From positions 1,299,199 to 1,363,198 of the forward strand of contig JAJEKV010000028.1 of the NCBI GenBank assembly GCA_021234155.1: a stretch of 64,000 nt of DNA, in the 5' to 3' direction. Below are positions 50,449 through 60,478 of the stretch, in pieces; within the stretch, counting starts at the first letter, position 1, and each line of letters opens with the position of its first letter. The translations under genes were made by a program, and so were the position numbers. The stretch comes from Isoetes taiwanensis (taxonomy: Eukaryota; Streptophyta; Lycopodiopsida; Isoetales; Isoetaceae). The notes beneath the pieces were generated by a model, which did no database searches, had not been told where the DNA came from, and worked only from the letters and a program-made list of their open reading frames with translations.

Positions 50449-50762
50449 TTTTTCCTGCCATGAAGAGGCCACAACAGATAACAGGATTCAATGGTAAATG
50501 TGCCATTAAGGATACTGAGGGCAGAAACATTAAACGCAACAATATTGACTGCTTGCCCCTGTTAAGATAAAAAAAGCAAGTTATCATATCTAAAAAGAGA
50601 TACGAAAAAGAAAAAGAATGTTCAACTGACTTGGTCGACATCAATCTGCTGAATAATATCCCCAAGAGTGATAAAGTCTCTCAGCCCAAGCTTCGTTCGC
50701 TTGGGACCTAGAACAGATATGGTGTTGTAAAGAAGTTTCCATTTTCCATTGAGCTGAGGAGA
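50449..50762 (-). pseudogene. PAP/fibrillin fragment captured by the Helitron
   Basis: Fibrillins are plastid lipid-associated lipocalin-like proteins. Exon a encodes [17 protein letters not shown], then [20 protein letters not shown]. After a small intron (donor GTCAGT, acceptor TTAACAG), exon b gives GQAVNIVAFNVSALSILNG with FTIE. The GKW.LLY and DIIQ.IDV motifs are typical of the family. Nothing before or after the domain piece is present, so it is a capture fragment and not a gene. Confidence 0.75.
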
Positions 50763-51287
50763 CCTATGCAGGACATCAGTATAATAACTTGCACAAATGC
50801 CTATATTTTTATATTAAACTGCAGCTATATACAGCATAATTCAAACTATTATAAGTTGCAGCAGATGTTTATTCTCCACTTTCATCAGTAGATGGGAATC
50901 TTGGATACCAGGTTATGCCACTCAACTTCTAACCTCAGCTATATAACTGCCGCAGGTGAAATTCAGAGCCTGACTTGTGCATTTTTAAATGGCTAGCTGT
51001 TGTGTTACAATCGAAGGCCATGCCATTTACATTTACGAAGTCCTGCCACTTGATTTGAAAATTCTCATGCTGCCAAATTAGAAATGGCTTAACAAATGTG
51101 ATCTTATGTGCATAGAAGCTTCTGCATCACAATTCGATTACTTTCTACAACTGTATGGTTCAATCCTACAAAGAAACATTACAGGTGGCAACTCCCCCTT
51201 CACAGGCAACATCTCAGAGGTGGGAAGCCAATAGCAGACCAATGAGGATATAAACATGTTAATATGTTATGAAAGAGAACATGTATT

Positions 51288-51396
51288 GTCAAAATCGAGC
51301 TGCTTCAATTATCTTTTTCATTGATTGTTCTACTGTTTCTCGATCTGCAATAGTGACAGATTTTCCATAAATTTCTTCTTGCAAGACAAAGCACAC
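51288..51396 (-). pseudogene. Unidentified exon-like fragment in the Helitron
   Basis: The minus strand reads QEEIYGKSVTIADRETVEQS and MKKIIEAARF before a stop. A further piece, FQIAEAPELEDCYVNANETV, lies at about 51,497-51,560. Both look coding and share the Helitron's orientation. I cannot name the source gene. Confidence 0.35.
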
Positions 51397-51959
51397 AACT
51401 GTCACTTATTGTAACATAGCAGTGGAGGTGGCCATTTCATACATGAAAATGTATAGACATAAATGAAGCAGAGCTCTTGCATAAAAGAGGTTCAACAACT
51501 AACTGTCTCATTGGCATTTACATAGCAATCTTCAAGTTCAGGAGCTTCTGCTATTTGAAAGGGTACATGCAGGCTATGGCAAGGAATTATGTGCATGGCA
51601 ATCTCTAGGATTGTTGGTCATCCGATGATAATAATACCATGCGGGCTATGGCAAGGAGTTCCAAATTTTTGTATGCAATCCCTCATAAATCTCATATCTG
51701 TGTCTGCAAAGTTCATATGGGAGGTATGCCCAAAAGGCGGTGCAGACAACACACATAAACACATATACAGAATAAAAACATACAGCTATAGCTCATCCTT
51801 GTGACATGGCGAATCCAAGATAGAAGCACTAAGCTTTCACATGAATACGCTATGAATTCCTCTTGTCATTTCCCAACCTAAATTAAGAGTTAGAGAATTT
51901 CACTCTATGCTAGCAAGAAAGTCAGAGCATACCGTGCAAGAGAGAAACCGCTCTTAGAA

Positions 51960-52325
51960 ACTGCATAATCGATCATTTATGGATCGCAAAACTTGGTGGA
52001 GCAACTGCCGGAGGATTGTTGTGGCAATTATGCATGGACGATATGATTGATCTAAGTTTGAGAAGATATCTTCCAAATCGTGATTTCCATGGTGCCATCT
52101 CCAACCACTATATCCTGTTTTTTAGACTACTTGACCAACATTTTCGCAGCAGATTGCAGGAGCTCCATTCTATGAAAAATGGTAGCATTATAATAACATC
52201 TCGGGTAGAAGTGAAAAGCATTTTATCCATACCTCAGGGCCCAAGACTTATTCACGGCATCTGCAACTGCTCTTGCTGCAACTATATTCATTGGACGGAT
52301 ATCATCCTTGCGCTTTCCTGCCATC
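51960..52325 (-). pseudogene. CCT4: CCT delta (TCP-1 subunit 4) chaperonin fragment captured by the Helitron
   Basis: Exon a (52,225-52,325) reads KRKDDIRPMNIVAARAVADA, the N-terminal start of the CCT delta equatorial domain (usually KRKEDIR..NI.AARAV.DAVRTSLGP). It then diverges exactly where LGPRGMDK should follow. Exon b (about 52,090-52,170) reads ELLQSAAKMLVK, a stop, then SKKQDI and VGDGT, matching the LQPAAKMLVELSKSQD...GDGTT block with the ATP-site GDGT. Stops and missing sequence show it is non-functional. Confidence 0.7.
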
Positions 52326-52703
52326 TCTGCTTAACCTCAGAGGCATCGTTAAAACGTTGAGTGAAGAAAAGTGACGGTAAGGAAAAAAAAAACTTCGGAT
52401 GTGTTGCCCTAAATTAAAGGAATGACTATATGGTAATTCCGGTAGCAGGCAGGCAACCACCCAAATTGACATCATTCCAGAGGAAGAGTAGGACGTTAGA
52501 ATGCAGCGAATTCTTATTCAAAACCTTCCCATCATCGTTGCCCGAGGAAGACATCAGCTTCCACCGTTTGATGGAAAAAAACGGTTTCTCTTCTAACGTG
52601 GAGATAATCAACGAACAAAAAAACCCTAAAAAAAATTGAACGCACGAGATTTTGCTCACAGATTATCCCAAAACTCCTTTATTACTATATATAGATAGAT
52701 AGA

Positions 52704-53225
52704 TTTTGCCATCATCATTTTCAAAAGCATCTAGATTTTTACTGGCTTTGGGTCAGGATCATATAGAATAGAACTTCAAGAGCTTAGAAGAAGGGACAAT
52801 AACCTAATTGGCACTAGAAGGGTAGGCCAAGTTGAAGCACTGGGAAAGGTAGGTTCATTCATATTTAAAATCCATTTCCATTGCAAATAAAATAACTAAG
52901 CAATAAACAAAAAAACAATTTATGGCATTCTACCTCAGCAAAGAAACCAAGGAGAGGATGCTTTCAGATTTTTTTTGAGATCATGTTATTGCCCCAAAAA
53001 TAGACAAATTACAAAAACTCCAAATCAATGAACAGAATAAGCCCAAAGCAATAAATGAGAAACATCTAACCAGTGGAGCGGCCTTCCTTGGCTGCTTTTT
53101 CGACTATAGGTTTAAGCATTTTGGGATGCTAAAAAAGAGATACTATCTTCCAAACTGCATATCTAGACTACTTGAAATTCCCCCTATGGTTGTAACCGCA
53201 TTAGAGTTTTTTTGAGGTCAATTTA
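52704..53225. other. Flank between Helitron and palindrome-associated ORFs
   Basis: A short exon-like frame (IELQELRRRDNNLIGTRR, about 52,770-52,830) is unidentified. Otherwise the stretch is AT-rich with no supportable feature. Confidence 0.3.
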
Positions 53226-53227
53226 GG

Positions 53228-53838
53228 GCGTTGTCGCAGGAAATGTTCACGGCATTGAAGGAGAAGGGAGGAGTCTGCGGGCATGTGAAGATAAATTTAG
53301 GAATTGATCTGTTCTTGCCTTATTCAAGAACGCCGACAATGTTAAGAAGACCTTGAAGATGTTTACATTTCAACAGTCGGTGGATAGTTTTTTAGATAGT
53401 CTATTTCTTGAAGGTTGGAGTGCTCGACTTCACGATGGAGCTGAATCTACTGAATGCAGGATAAGTCAAGACACGGTTCGGTTCAGATATTGTATTCGAA
53501 AGTAAACGATGTATGTCACTTTTAAGTATAGGAGATGGCGAAATGTTCGTGAAGGAAGAAAGTACGTCTGGATTCCTGTAGAACAAGATGACAATGATGG
53601 CACTCATTCTATTGTCATAGACTTGAACATTCATAAGGATAATCAGCTGTTCAAAAGTCTGAGAGCGGAGAGCGAGTGGTCTCTATTCGATGTTCGGCGG
53701 CAATTAGAGTTTGAGACAGACTTAAATTTCTTCCATTTTATGATAGACGGCCAGAAGGTGGGAAAGCGCAAAGAAGAATGCTATAAATTGGGGTCATGCA
53801 TGCCACCAAAAGTCATATCTGTATATGAATCTATGTAA
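53228..53838 (+). CDS. Unidentified plus-strand ORF before palindrome cluster A
   Basis: A coding-like frame (MFTALKEKGGVCGHVKINLG, 53,240-53,320) shifts at about 53,320 into a frame reading NADNVKKTLKMFTFQQSVDS. That frame runs to 53,838 with a single TAA at 53,503; the last part starts at ATG 53,509. The C-terminal half (IVIDLNIHKDNQL ... LFDVRRQLEFETD ... CMPPKVISVYESM) has an alternating pattern that might be a ubiquitin-like fold, but that is speculation. It is apparently intronless. It ends 85 bp before the first palindrome of cluster A. The stop and shift mean it may be inactive or mis-sequenced. Confidence 0.4.
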
Positions 53839-53920
53839 TATAAATATAAGTGATAGTTAATTGGAAATCTATTGTATATTAATTGCAAACATTTGCTTTT
53901 ATTGTAACATAAGACTTAAA

Positions 53921-54195
53921 GTAGCTACGGTGCGAAATTGTGTACGACATAAAATATGGATGTTGTATTTTCACACCGTACTTACGGTGCGAAATTGTGG
54001 ATATCATAAAATATGGAAGGGCTATTTTCGCACCATAGCCACGGTGCGAAAATGTGCATAGCATAAAAAATGAAAGGGCCAAGTACTTCCATTGAATAAA
54101 TTATCGAAGTCTTATTTTTGCACCGTAGCCACGGTGCGAATTTGTGTATAGCATAAATTAAGAAAGTGTTATTTTTGCATCGTTGCCACGGTGTT
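53921..54195. repeat. Palindrome cluster A (five cores)
   Basis: Cores of the ATTTCGCACCGT-loop-ACGGTGCGAAAT palindrome centre at about 53,925, 53,980, 54,035, 54,127 and 54,183; the first and last are partial. Spacing is about 55 bp except one gap of 92. The spacers share a phrase like GTGTATAGCATAAAATATGG, so this cluster expanded as a tandem unit. Confidence 0.9.
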
Positions 54196-54272
54196 AGTCT
54201 CTCTTGCAAATCAAGCTGCTACAAAGGCGCTCACATTCAAACTATCATAAATCGAGGCGCTGCTCCACGAAA

Positions 54273-54690
54273 ATGGTAAATAGCGGGTCAGAAAAGGCAT
54301 GGGAGCTGTTTAGCACATGGTATGAAAAAGTAGTGGAGAAAGAACGGGGTTTTCGTCAGAAGCATCCAGAAGAGTTCGAGGAGCTAGAGGAACCAGTGGA
54401 TGCAACCACTGTATATAATAATTTTTGCCTGACATTAGACATTATGGCAGAGTGTAACAGGTTTACTGATGTATATCTTCATAGCTTCATGGTTAGAGCT
54501 GGACCTGACGTGATATGGTTAGAGTGACTGGTTTGTCACTTTATGGTTAGAGCTTGTCCTGTACACAGAAGGACCCTGATATATTGTGTCTGTTAGATGC
54601 AATTGGGGCTGGAGTAAAGGAAGAGGACTTAGAAGAATTTGATTCAGGTATTCCAGGCCCTGATGCCAAGAAAAGAAAATGTACTTGAAA
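54273..54690 (+). CDS. Unidentified acidic ORF after palindrome cluster A
   Basis: ATG at 54,273 opens a frame reading MVNSGSEKAWELFSTWYEKV, then KERGFRQKHPEEFEELEEP and NFCLTLDIMAECNRFTDVYL, with a stop at 54,525. About 40 nt on, another frame continues convincingly as DILCLLDAIGAGVKEEDLEE and PGPDAKKRKCT to 54,690. A short direct duplication (ATGGTTAGAGCTKGWCCTG) sits at the frame change and may explain it. The end KKRK could be a nuclear signal. I do not recognise the family. Confidence 0.45.
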
Positions 54691-54751
54691 GACTTTTGTA
54701 TTAATATAATATCTTCTTTTTTATTTTGTGAGGTTGTTGGGTTGTGTGCCA

Positions 54752-54816
54752 GGGAACGTCGCATGTTACGCCGGATGCGGCGTTCCCTTCATATTTACGT
54801 CCCCCCTTGAGGGACG
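54752..54816. other. Two adjacent hairpins
   Basis: Hairpin 1 has arms GGGAACGTCGCAT (54,752-54,764) and ATGCGGCGTTCCC (54,775-54,787), 12 of 13 paired. Hairpin 2 has arms CGTCCC (54,798) and GGGACG (54,811-54,816). They lie 60 bp after the preceding ORF. They could mark its transcript end or the edge of the Helitron that follows. Confidence 0.7.
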
Positions 54817-54944
54817 CAGGAATTGATTGCAAACATTCCCCTCACAAATCTCGAAGAAGGGCGCCGGAATTGAATGCTTGAGAATTTGAATGGCATTTGA
54901 ATTGGCTGAATCTATACGAAATTGCCAAGCCGTCTCCTGTTTTA

Positions 54945-55320
54945 CTCCTCCGGTTCGTCCTTGGCGCCTCAGCTCTGATTTCTGGCGCCTGTTCAAGAGA
55001 GCTGGTAAGCTGAGTTTTCCATTTGCTTTCGTTTTCTTTTATTCTTTTCATGCTTCTTACGGTTGTCCTTACAGCTCCTCTGGTTCGTCCTTGGCGCCTC
55101 AGCTCTGATTTCTGGCGCCTGTTCAAGAGAGATGGTGAGCTGAGTTCTGGTGAGCTGAGTTCGGTAAGCAAATCAGCCATTCTTCCTTTTGATTTCGTTT
55201 TCTTTTATTCTTTTCATGCTTCTTACGGTTGTCCTTAAGCCTCCACCACAGCTCCTGTTTCGATCCTCCTCCCTTCCATCTTGGCGCCTCAGCTGATCCT
55301 TCCCGCGCCTCATCCGGGTC
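54945..55320 (+). repeat. ~130-bp tandem repeat, two full and one partial unit
   Basis: CGGTTCGTCCTTGGCGCCTC with GATTTCTGGCGCCTGTTCAA recurs about 130 bp apart (54,951 and 55,081). A TTTCTTTTATTCTTTTCATG linker follows each, and a degenerate third unit begins near 55,255. Open frames here come from the repetition. Confidence 0.85.
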
Positions 55321-56220
55321 CATAGCTTGCAAAGGTGAGCCATTCTTGCTTTCAGTTTCCATTTCTTTCATTCATTCTTCCTTTCGGTTTCCATTTCTTT
55401 CATTCATTCTTCCTTTCGGTTTCTATTTCTTTCATGAATTCCATGCTTACGGTTATCCTTACAGGTCCGCCATAGCTTCATATTATTTCTGGAATACTCG
55501 GCATGCTCTGGTTTACATAGAGGTAAGTTTTCTATACAGCTTTTGGAAGGGCAGCTGCTGGAAACAACATAATAGGATCTGTTAAAGCAAGATGTTCAAT
55601 TTATTGTATTAAGGCAACTGGCTCCAGTTTTTTCTCAACTTTCCGTGATGCATGTAAAGCAATAATCTGCAATTTGACTTATGCCTTACTATTACACATA
55701 ATAATGCAGCCGTACTTCAAGCTTTAATTTTTAGTGCTGATACATCATAACCCTTGGCCACAGTAGGTTTACAACCACTATTTAACCATAAATTAGTCCC
55801 CTGAATGTTTTAAATTTCAGCATATTTACAGTTGACTCATATATTCAGCATATTTCAGATATTTCAGCATAAATTCAGCATATTTCAGCAAATTTCAACG
55901 AACGATGCAAAAAGAAAGGTATTTTTACTGCAACCATGTTTAAGTTTTTCTCAAAATGTTACCATAACCCATTCAGCTTCAGAGTTTTTAAACAGAAATG
56001 CATGCCTTTGTTATACCAATGTCATATGTCATAGTATATGGTATCAAGCCAAGCATCTATGCATGCCGAAACAAGAGTTTATAGCTGCATATTCATATGT
56101 CTGAAACATGTAGGAAACTAAGAAAGCCCAACGCTGGAGCAGTTCAAGATCAAAAGGCAGACCTAGCTGATATATGGCTTGCAAATGTCACTGTATGAGG
56201 ACATGGAATCTGAGTAATGT
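55321..56220. other. Intergenic or Helitron interior
   Basis: Short duplicated phrases occur (TTTCGGTTTCCATTTCTTTC at about 55,360-55,410; ATATTTCAGCA at 55,855-55,890). No supportable gene. Confidence 0.35.
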
Positions 56221-56224
56221 CACT

Positions 56225-56848
56225 CACTGTGCGAAAGCATGGAACCTGCATAACGTTTTATTGTTTTTCCCTTTTATTCTTTCATTTCTGGAAATAAGCA
56301 TACTGCAGTTTATTGTCAGATTATTGGAAGAAAGATATAAAGCTGTGAGTTGAGTAAGATTGCCCAAGCTAGAAGGAACCATGCCATTGAGATTATGTCG
56401 TTGAAGATAAATACGATTTAGCAGGCTACAGAATCCGAGTGTCTCTGGAATTGGTCCTTCAAATTTGTTCGAAGACAAAACTAGAACTTGCTGTTGTTTT
56501 AACTGCCCTAAGCTAGAAGGCAGATTACCAGAGAAGTAGTTCAGACAATATGACCAGACAAGTTACTATCTGTGATGGAATAGATCCAGTCAACGAATTC
56601 CCTGCAAGTCCAAGGTCTTCAAGCTGCTTTAGTTTTCCAAGAACGGCAGGAATTTGGCCACTCAGGTTATTATAACTAAGATCTAGAACTTCAAGATGTT
56701 CCAAACTGGCAAATGCAGAGGGTATTTTCCCAGAAATCCTGGCATCCGTTATCTTAAAGCTTTTTAAATTCTTCAGAACTGAATTGACCAATTTCTTAAC
56801 TGTTAGAGCCACAGAAGTTTTCCATTCCACTATTTGTTGAGGATTCAT
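56225..56848 (-). pseudogene. Leucine-rich repeat fragment (plant LRR type)
   Basis: The minus strand encodes two or more plant-specific LRRs: ISGKIPSAFASLEHLEVLDL, NNLSGQIPAVLGKLKQLEDL and GNSLTGSIPSQI, then, after a shift, KFEGPIPETLGFCSLLNRIY and LNGMVPSSLGNLTQL. This LxxLxLxxNxLxGxIP pattern is typical of receptor-like kinases or proteins. No signal peptide, transmembrane part or kinase follows, and stops interrupt it. It lies in the likely interior of the second Helitron. Confidence 0.75.
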
Positions 56849-57246
56849 GTTATAATATGTGTTTATTGATGATAAGACTTATATGATCCATTCATATGAT
56901 CCATTCTTACAGACAACAGTTACTTCTTCTGAAAAGAACGTGAAATCTTCGAAAGGTAAGGGAGCTTCGGACAAATGAGCTTCTTAATAAATCTTGAATT
57001 GGTGCTCTTTTCTCCTCATTTCTGAAGCTCATTTACTCCGTTTCTCCCCTTTTTCTTTGTAGTACCAGCAATACCTGAAAGTACAAGACATCTGGATCTG
57101 TTCAAAGTCAAACTAGAAAGGCACTTGAGGACATTCAGACATTTTAATGGCCTCCAGAAAAGCGGAGGAAGAAGGTTAGATACTTGCCGATCCAACTTTT
57201 TAGTCTTTACAAACAGCTTATTTGGAAAGTCTGGCTGGATCATGCA

Positions 57247-57606
57247 GCTATTAGAAGATACGAAGCAGCAGCATGGCTTCGAGAAGTCCTTGGGGACAGA
57301 TGTCTTCCCACGCAGCCAACGGAAGAGGAGCTGAGATTATGTCTGAGGAATGGCATAGTGCTTTGCAAAGCTTTCAATAAGATTCGTCCTGGTTCTGTTC
57401 CAAGGGTACATATATCTTCTCACATATATAAGCTTTGGTGGTGCAATTATAACCTTAAATATCACTAACAGATTGTGGAAAGTACGAGCCCCAGCCTTCC
57501 TGATGTGGCTCTGTCTGCTTACCAATACTTTGAAAATGTATGGAATTTCTTAGTGGCAGCGAATAGCTTGAAAATTCCCACATTTGAAGCATCAGACTTG
57601 AATGAG
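57247..57606 (+). pseudogene. Kinesin-14 calponin-homology fragment
   Basis: Two exons remain. Exon 1 (57,247-57,402, acceptor ATGCAG) reads RRYEAAAWLREVLGDRCLPT, then EEELRLCLRNGIVLCKAFNK and PGSVPR before a GT donor. Exon 2 (about 57,475-57,606) reads PSLPDVALSAYQYFENVWNF and IPTFEASDL before a GT donor. Together they match the CH domain of plant kinesin-14 (KCH) proteins. No motor domain is found downstream in the window. It is probably a Helitron-captured piece. Confidence 0.8.
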
Positions 57607-58399
57607 GTATGATTATAGCTACACAACATTTTGGTTTTTTTGTGCACAGTTTATTGCCATACTGATATTGTTGTCATATTTCCAGGAATATGCATTTAGG
57701 GTAAAAGCATGTTAGTGTCCCTGGCTCTATTCCAAAAATATCTTGAATATGCATTTTATATTATATTGAAATTATTTTATCCAAATTTGAATATTACCAT
57801 TTCCTTGGTCTTATTTTGTTTTTGTATTAGTTTTAATGAAAAGAAAATGAAGTTTGTGTATGTACTCTTAGTTCCAAAAGTGGTCAAACATGCTTTTACC
57901 CTTCTTATGTGTTTAGCCAAATGGTTTTTGCAGAGATTAGTTGAAGTTTGAAGCCAGCCTATTCTTTGATTCTTGGTGTTGCTCGTTTTTGAAGATAGAT
58001 AAGTTTGGAGGTTTGGATAAGTTTGAGGTTTGGATACACTGGTTTTAGGCATTTATAAGAAGTCCTTGAGGCAACCTGCAACTTGGTATGAGTGGGCCAT
58101 CTTCTAACTTGGATTCACTAATATATTGCTTCTAGATTTTTGATTTTGCTGACCCTAACATGGCTATGAGTCTGTGTTTTAACAATCATATTTTTAATAT
58201 GCAGGACAATGCTTTTGTTTTGATAGTTGCATCGGTGCAGTATATGATAGTCCTTACCAATGTCCAAGATGTCTTCTACAACTCATGAGCAGATTCAGGC
58301 ATATGTTTTTGATGGTAATCTTTTATAGGATTTCATTTTGTCCTCATGGAACAATTCTGTATCATCATTTTATTCATCCTTTCCTTTTCTTATAATGTT
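57607..58399. other. Non-coding sequence beyond the kinesin fragment
   Basis: AT-rich, intron-like sequence. A phrase similar to AAACATGCTTTTACCCTT and GTTTGGAGGTTTGGATAAG repeats locally. Nothing supportable. Confidence 0.3.
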
Positions 58400-58728
58400 A
58401 CGGGCATGCATCCAAAGCACGGATCCATCGCATCCCTGAAAGAACACGAAGATATGAGACATTTCCCATCAATTTGACTCCTGGAAGAGAAGGCAATAAG
58501 ATTGGTCACATTGACAAAGCAATCGTGGAAGTGAAGGCGAAGAATCCCCGGTGCAAGGGTTGGATCTTCCCAGACAACTTGAGACACAATGTCTGGTAGA
58601 GTTGGACAAGATTGGTGGTAGAAAGTGGGGCTCAAAAGGCCTGTGCATTGTTTGAAGAGGTGGAGCATGAGCAGCAAGAGTGCAACTATTTTGGAGGCTT
58701 TCTTTTGCCATGCACAAACCATAGCCAT
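58400..58728 (-). pseudogene. Class III peroxidase first-exon fragment
   Basis: Secreted plant peroxidases begin with a signal peptide and a proximal helix. Here ATG 58,728 opens [20 protein letters not shown] (signal), then [11 protein letters not shown] and [12 protein letters not shown] with the catalytic Arg and His region. A GT donor follows, an intron of about 100 bp, then GCDGSVLW in exon 2, breaking off at 58,400. Exons 3-4 and the proximal haem-binding His are absent. It is a truncated capture fragment near the 3' end of the second Helitron. Confidence 0.85.
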
Positions 58729-58935
58729 GCTTGATCTGCAGACTGGGTTTTAAGGTAAGAAACCTAAACCAAAGAGGTTTTAACTTTCCTCTCTTTTACT
58801 TGCATCTATATGCAGGCTCTCTATATGCAGATATGCAGCCTCTCTGCCTATGCTTAAAAACTTAACATGGGCAATGACACTACCAAAGTCACTTAGAACC
58901 ATGAAGCCTCTTTGGGACTTATAAAGTACAAGTTT

Positions 58936-58961
58936 AAAGTGGGAATAGTTTTTCCCACTTT
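58936..58961. other. 10-bp inverted repeat
   Basis: AAAGTGGGAA (58,936-58,945) and TTCCCACTTT (58,952-58,961) pair perfectly across a 6-base loop. Significance unknown. Confidence 0.7.
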
Positions 58962-58964
58962 TGT

Positions 58965-60056
58965 CCACTTTGGAGTTCGATGCCCACTATCTTCTTACCA
59001 CTACCTTATCCTTTTTCCTCCCTTATTTTAAGTTTTTGTAAAATAAGTTTTTGTATACGGTGTAATGTTGCACATTGGTTGATGTTAACTTTCGTTATCT
59101 CATTTACTAGACCAAATATAGTTATCTTTGATTTTATTTTTTTACTTTTATGGTGTTGCAAGTCGCATTTCAACTAAATATGCAATGTAGCATCCTTATT
59201 TTCTTTTGGGTTGCCTGCATGTCTTTGTAAGGGCAAGGCAAGCGGGTGGGCAGCTCTTTAAATATAAGAGCAAGGCATGGGAGGCAGCACTTTAAGTATT
59301 TGTAAGGGCAAGGCAATGGGGTGGGCAACACTTTTCTAAACAAATTTCATTAGACGTTAACCCACAAATACGTTAGACAAATAAACCCACAACTATCATT
59401 TTTTTTAGATTTAAAGAAACACTAGAGAATTCATATTGAAAAACATTGCTTCAAATGTTTGAGTTATAGTGACTATTCTATTTATTATGTTATAGTGCTC
59501 ATGTTTTTGTATAGTCTAAGGCATAACTTAATGAATATATGCTCCAACTTATATGCAATATTGTACATTGCTACCACTTTTTTTGTACAATTATCAAGGT
59601 TGGACTTATTACCATAAGTGAAGTAGACATTCATTAGTACTTATGCGCGACTAGAACAAGTCAGAACATCATGAAACAAGATGAACACATTACAAAGCTT
59701 AGGCAAAAGCCTACATGAAACTACCACATGTTACTATCACTTTGGGTTCACAAACATACACTACCAACTTTGATTAGATACTATGAAGTCACACAATCAC
59801 ATCTTTCATAAAGCTCTAAACTTTCACAAAGCGCCAAGCAATACCCTAAACATTATGCGTTTCTTTTATGTCTACTCGTGCTATTCCACATATACATCCC
59901 ATAATTTCTATCCATTCCATGTGCCCACGGATAATGCCTAAACCCTAAACCATCACACTTGGCACTTCATTGTAGGTACTTACACAATTACATCTACAAA
60001 TTTTTATTCCACCTAAAAATTGCAGTGCATCAGTCGATTCCACACGTCTAGGACTA
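58965..60056. other. Non-coding, Helitron 3' region
   Basis: GTAAGGGCAAGGCAAGCGGGTGGGCA-type phrases recur (59,226 and 59,301). The rest is AT-rich without supportable genes. It leads directly to the Helitron terminus at 60,087. Confidence 0.35.
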
Positions 60057-60087
60057 ATGCCCCGCATCGCCGGGCACACGTTTCTAG
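60057..60087 (+). mobile_element. 3' terminus of a second Helitron
   Basis: The hairpin TGCCCCGC-ATC-GCCGGGCA (about 60,058-60,076; one mismatch) is followed by CACGTTT and CTAG ending at 60,087, with T as the next host base. This matches the Helitron 3' rule and resembles the end at 48,860. The element extends leftwards; the 5' TC end was not found but probably lies between 54,700 and 56,200. Its contents would include the LRR, kinesin and peroxidase fragments. Confidence 0.7.
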
Positions 60088-60264
60088 TCTTTTCTATAAA
60101 ATGCATGAATTGTTTTTATATGAGAAAATTGCTTTTGTATGATTGTTCATCTATGAAATTCATTAATTGTTAGAATTCAGTGTCAGCAATAAATCCTTGT
60201 TAGATATATATGTTAGGTCTTCTTTAATAGTGAATTCAGGCATTTCCATGTATGTACATCAGGA

Positions 60265-60395
60265 GCGTAGCCACGGTGCGAAAACAGGATGTCGACAGTT
60301 TTTGGACTGCCCTATTTCACACCGTGGCTACAGTGCGAAAACAGCTATTCCACGGCGTGCGCATGACACCATTTCGCACCATGGCTACTATGAAC
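60265..60395. repeat. Palindrome cluster B (three cores)
   Basis: Cores lie at about 60,265-60,284 (right half), 60,313-60,341 and 60,371-60,395. Spacing is about 55 bp. The spacers are unlike those of clusters A and D. Confidence 0.85.
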
Positions 60396-60478
60396 ATTTT
60401 TTAGTCTAGGGGTTTATGGGATCGGGAGAGACAATATTGCTTATTTGAATTTCTTCTCCTTGCTAAAATCCGCTCATG

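Larger units (their letters stand above)
48860..52703 (-). mobile_element. Helitron transposon carrying captured gene pieces
   Basis: Read on the minus strand, the 3' end has a hairpin GCCCAGC-AAC-GCTGGGC (plus 48,871-48,887) followed by ACTTTTT and CTAG at 48,860. The next host base is T. This is the Helitron 3' terminus rule. The 5' end is a TC in the TCTATCTATCTATATATAG stretch, preceded by A (52,703, 52,699 or 52,695). At about 3.84 kb with no Rep/helicase visible, it is non-autonomous. The captured fragments (CCT4, fibrillin, TH1-like) all lie in the element's own orientation with introns kept, as expected from Helitron gene capture. Confidence 0.8.

Noticed and set aside
57247-57606. 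A functional kinesin gene
   Set aside because: Only two exons of the CH domain are present, with no motor domain downstream.
48857-60087. One 11-kb plus-strand Helitron from 48,857 to 60,087
   Set aside because: The end at 48,860 reads as a 3' terminus on the minus strand (hairpin then CTAG-T) with a matching 5' TC at about 52,703, so there are two elements.
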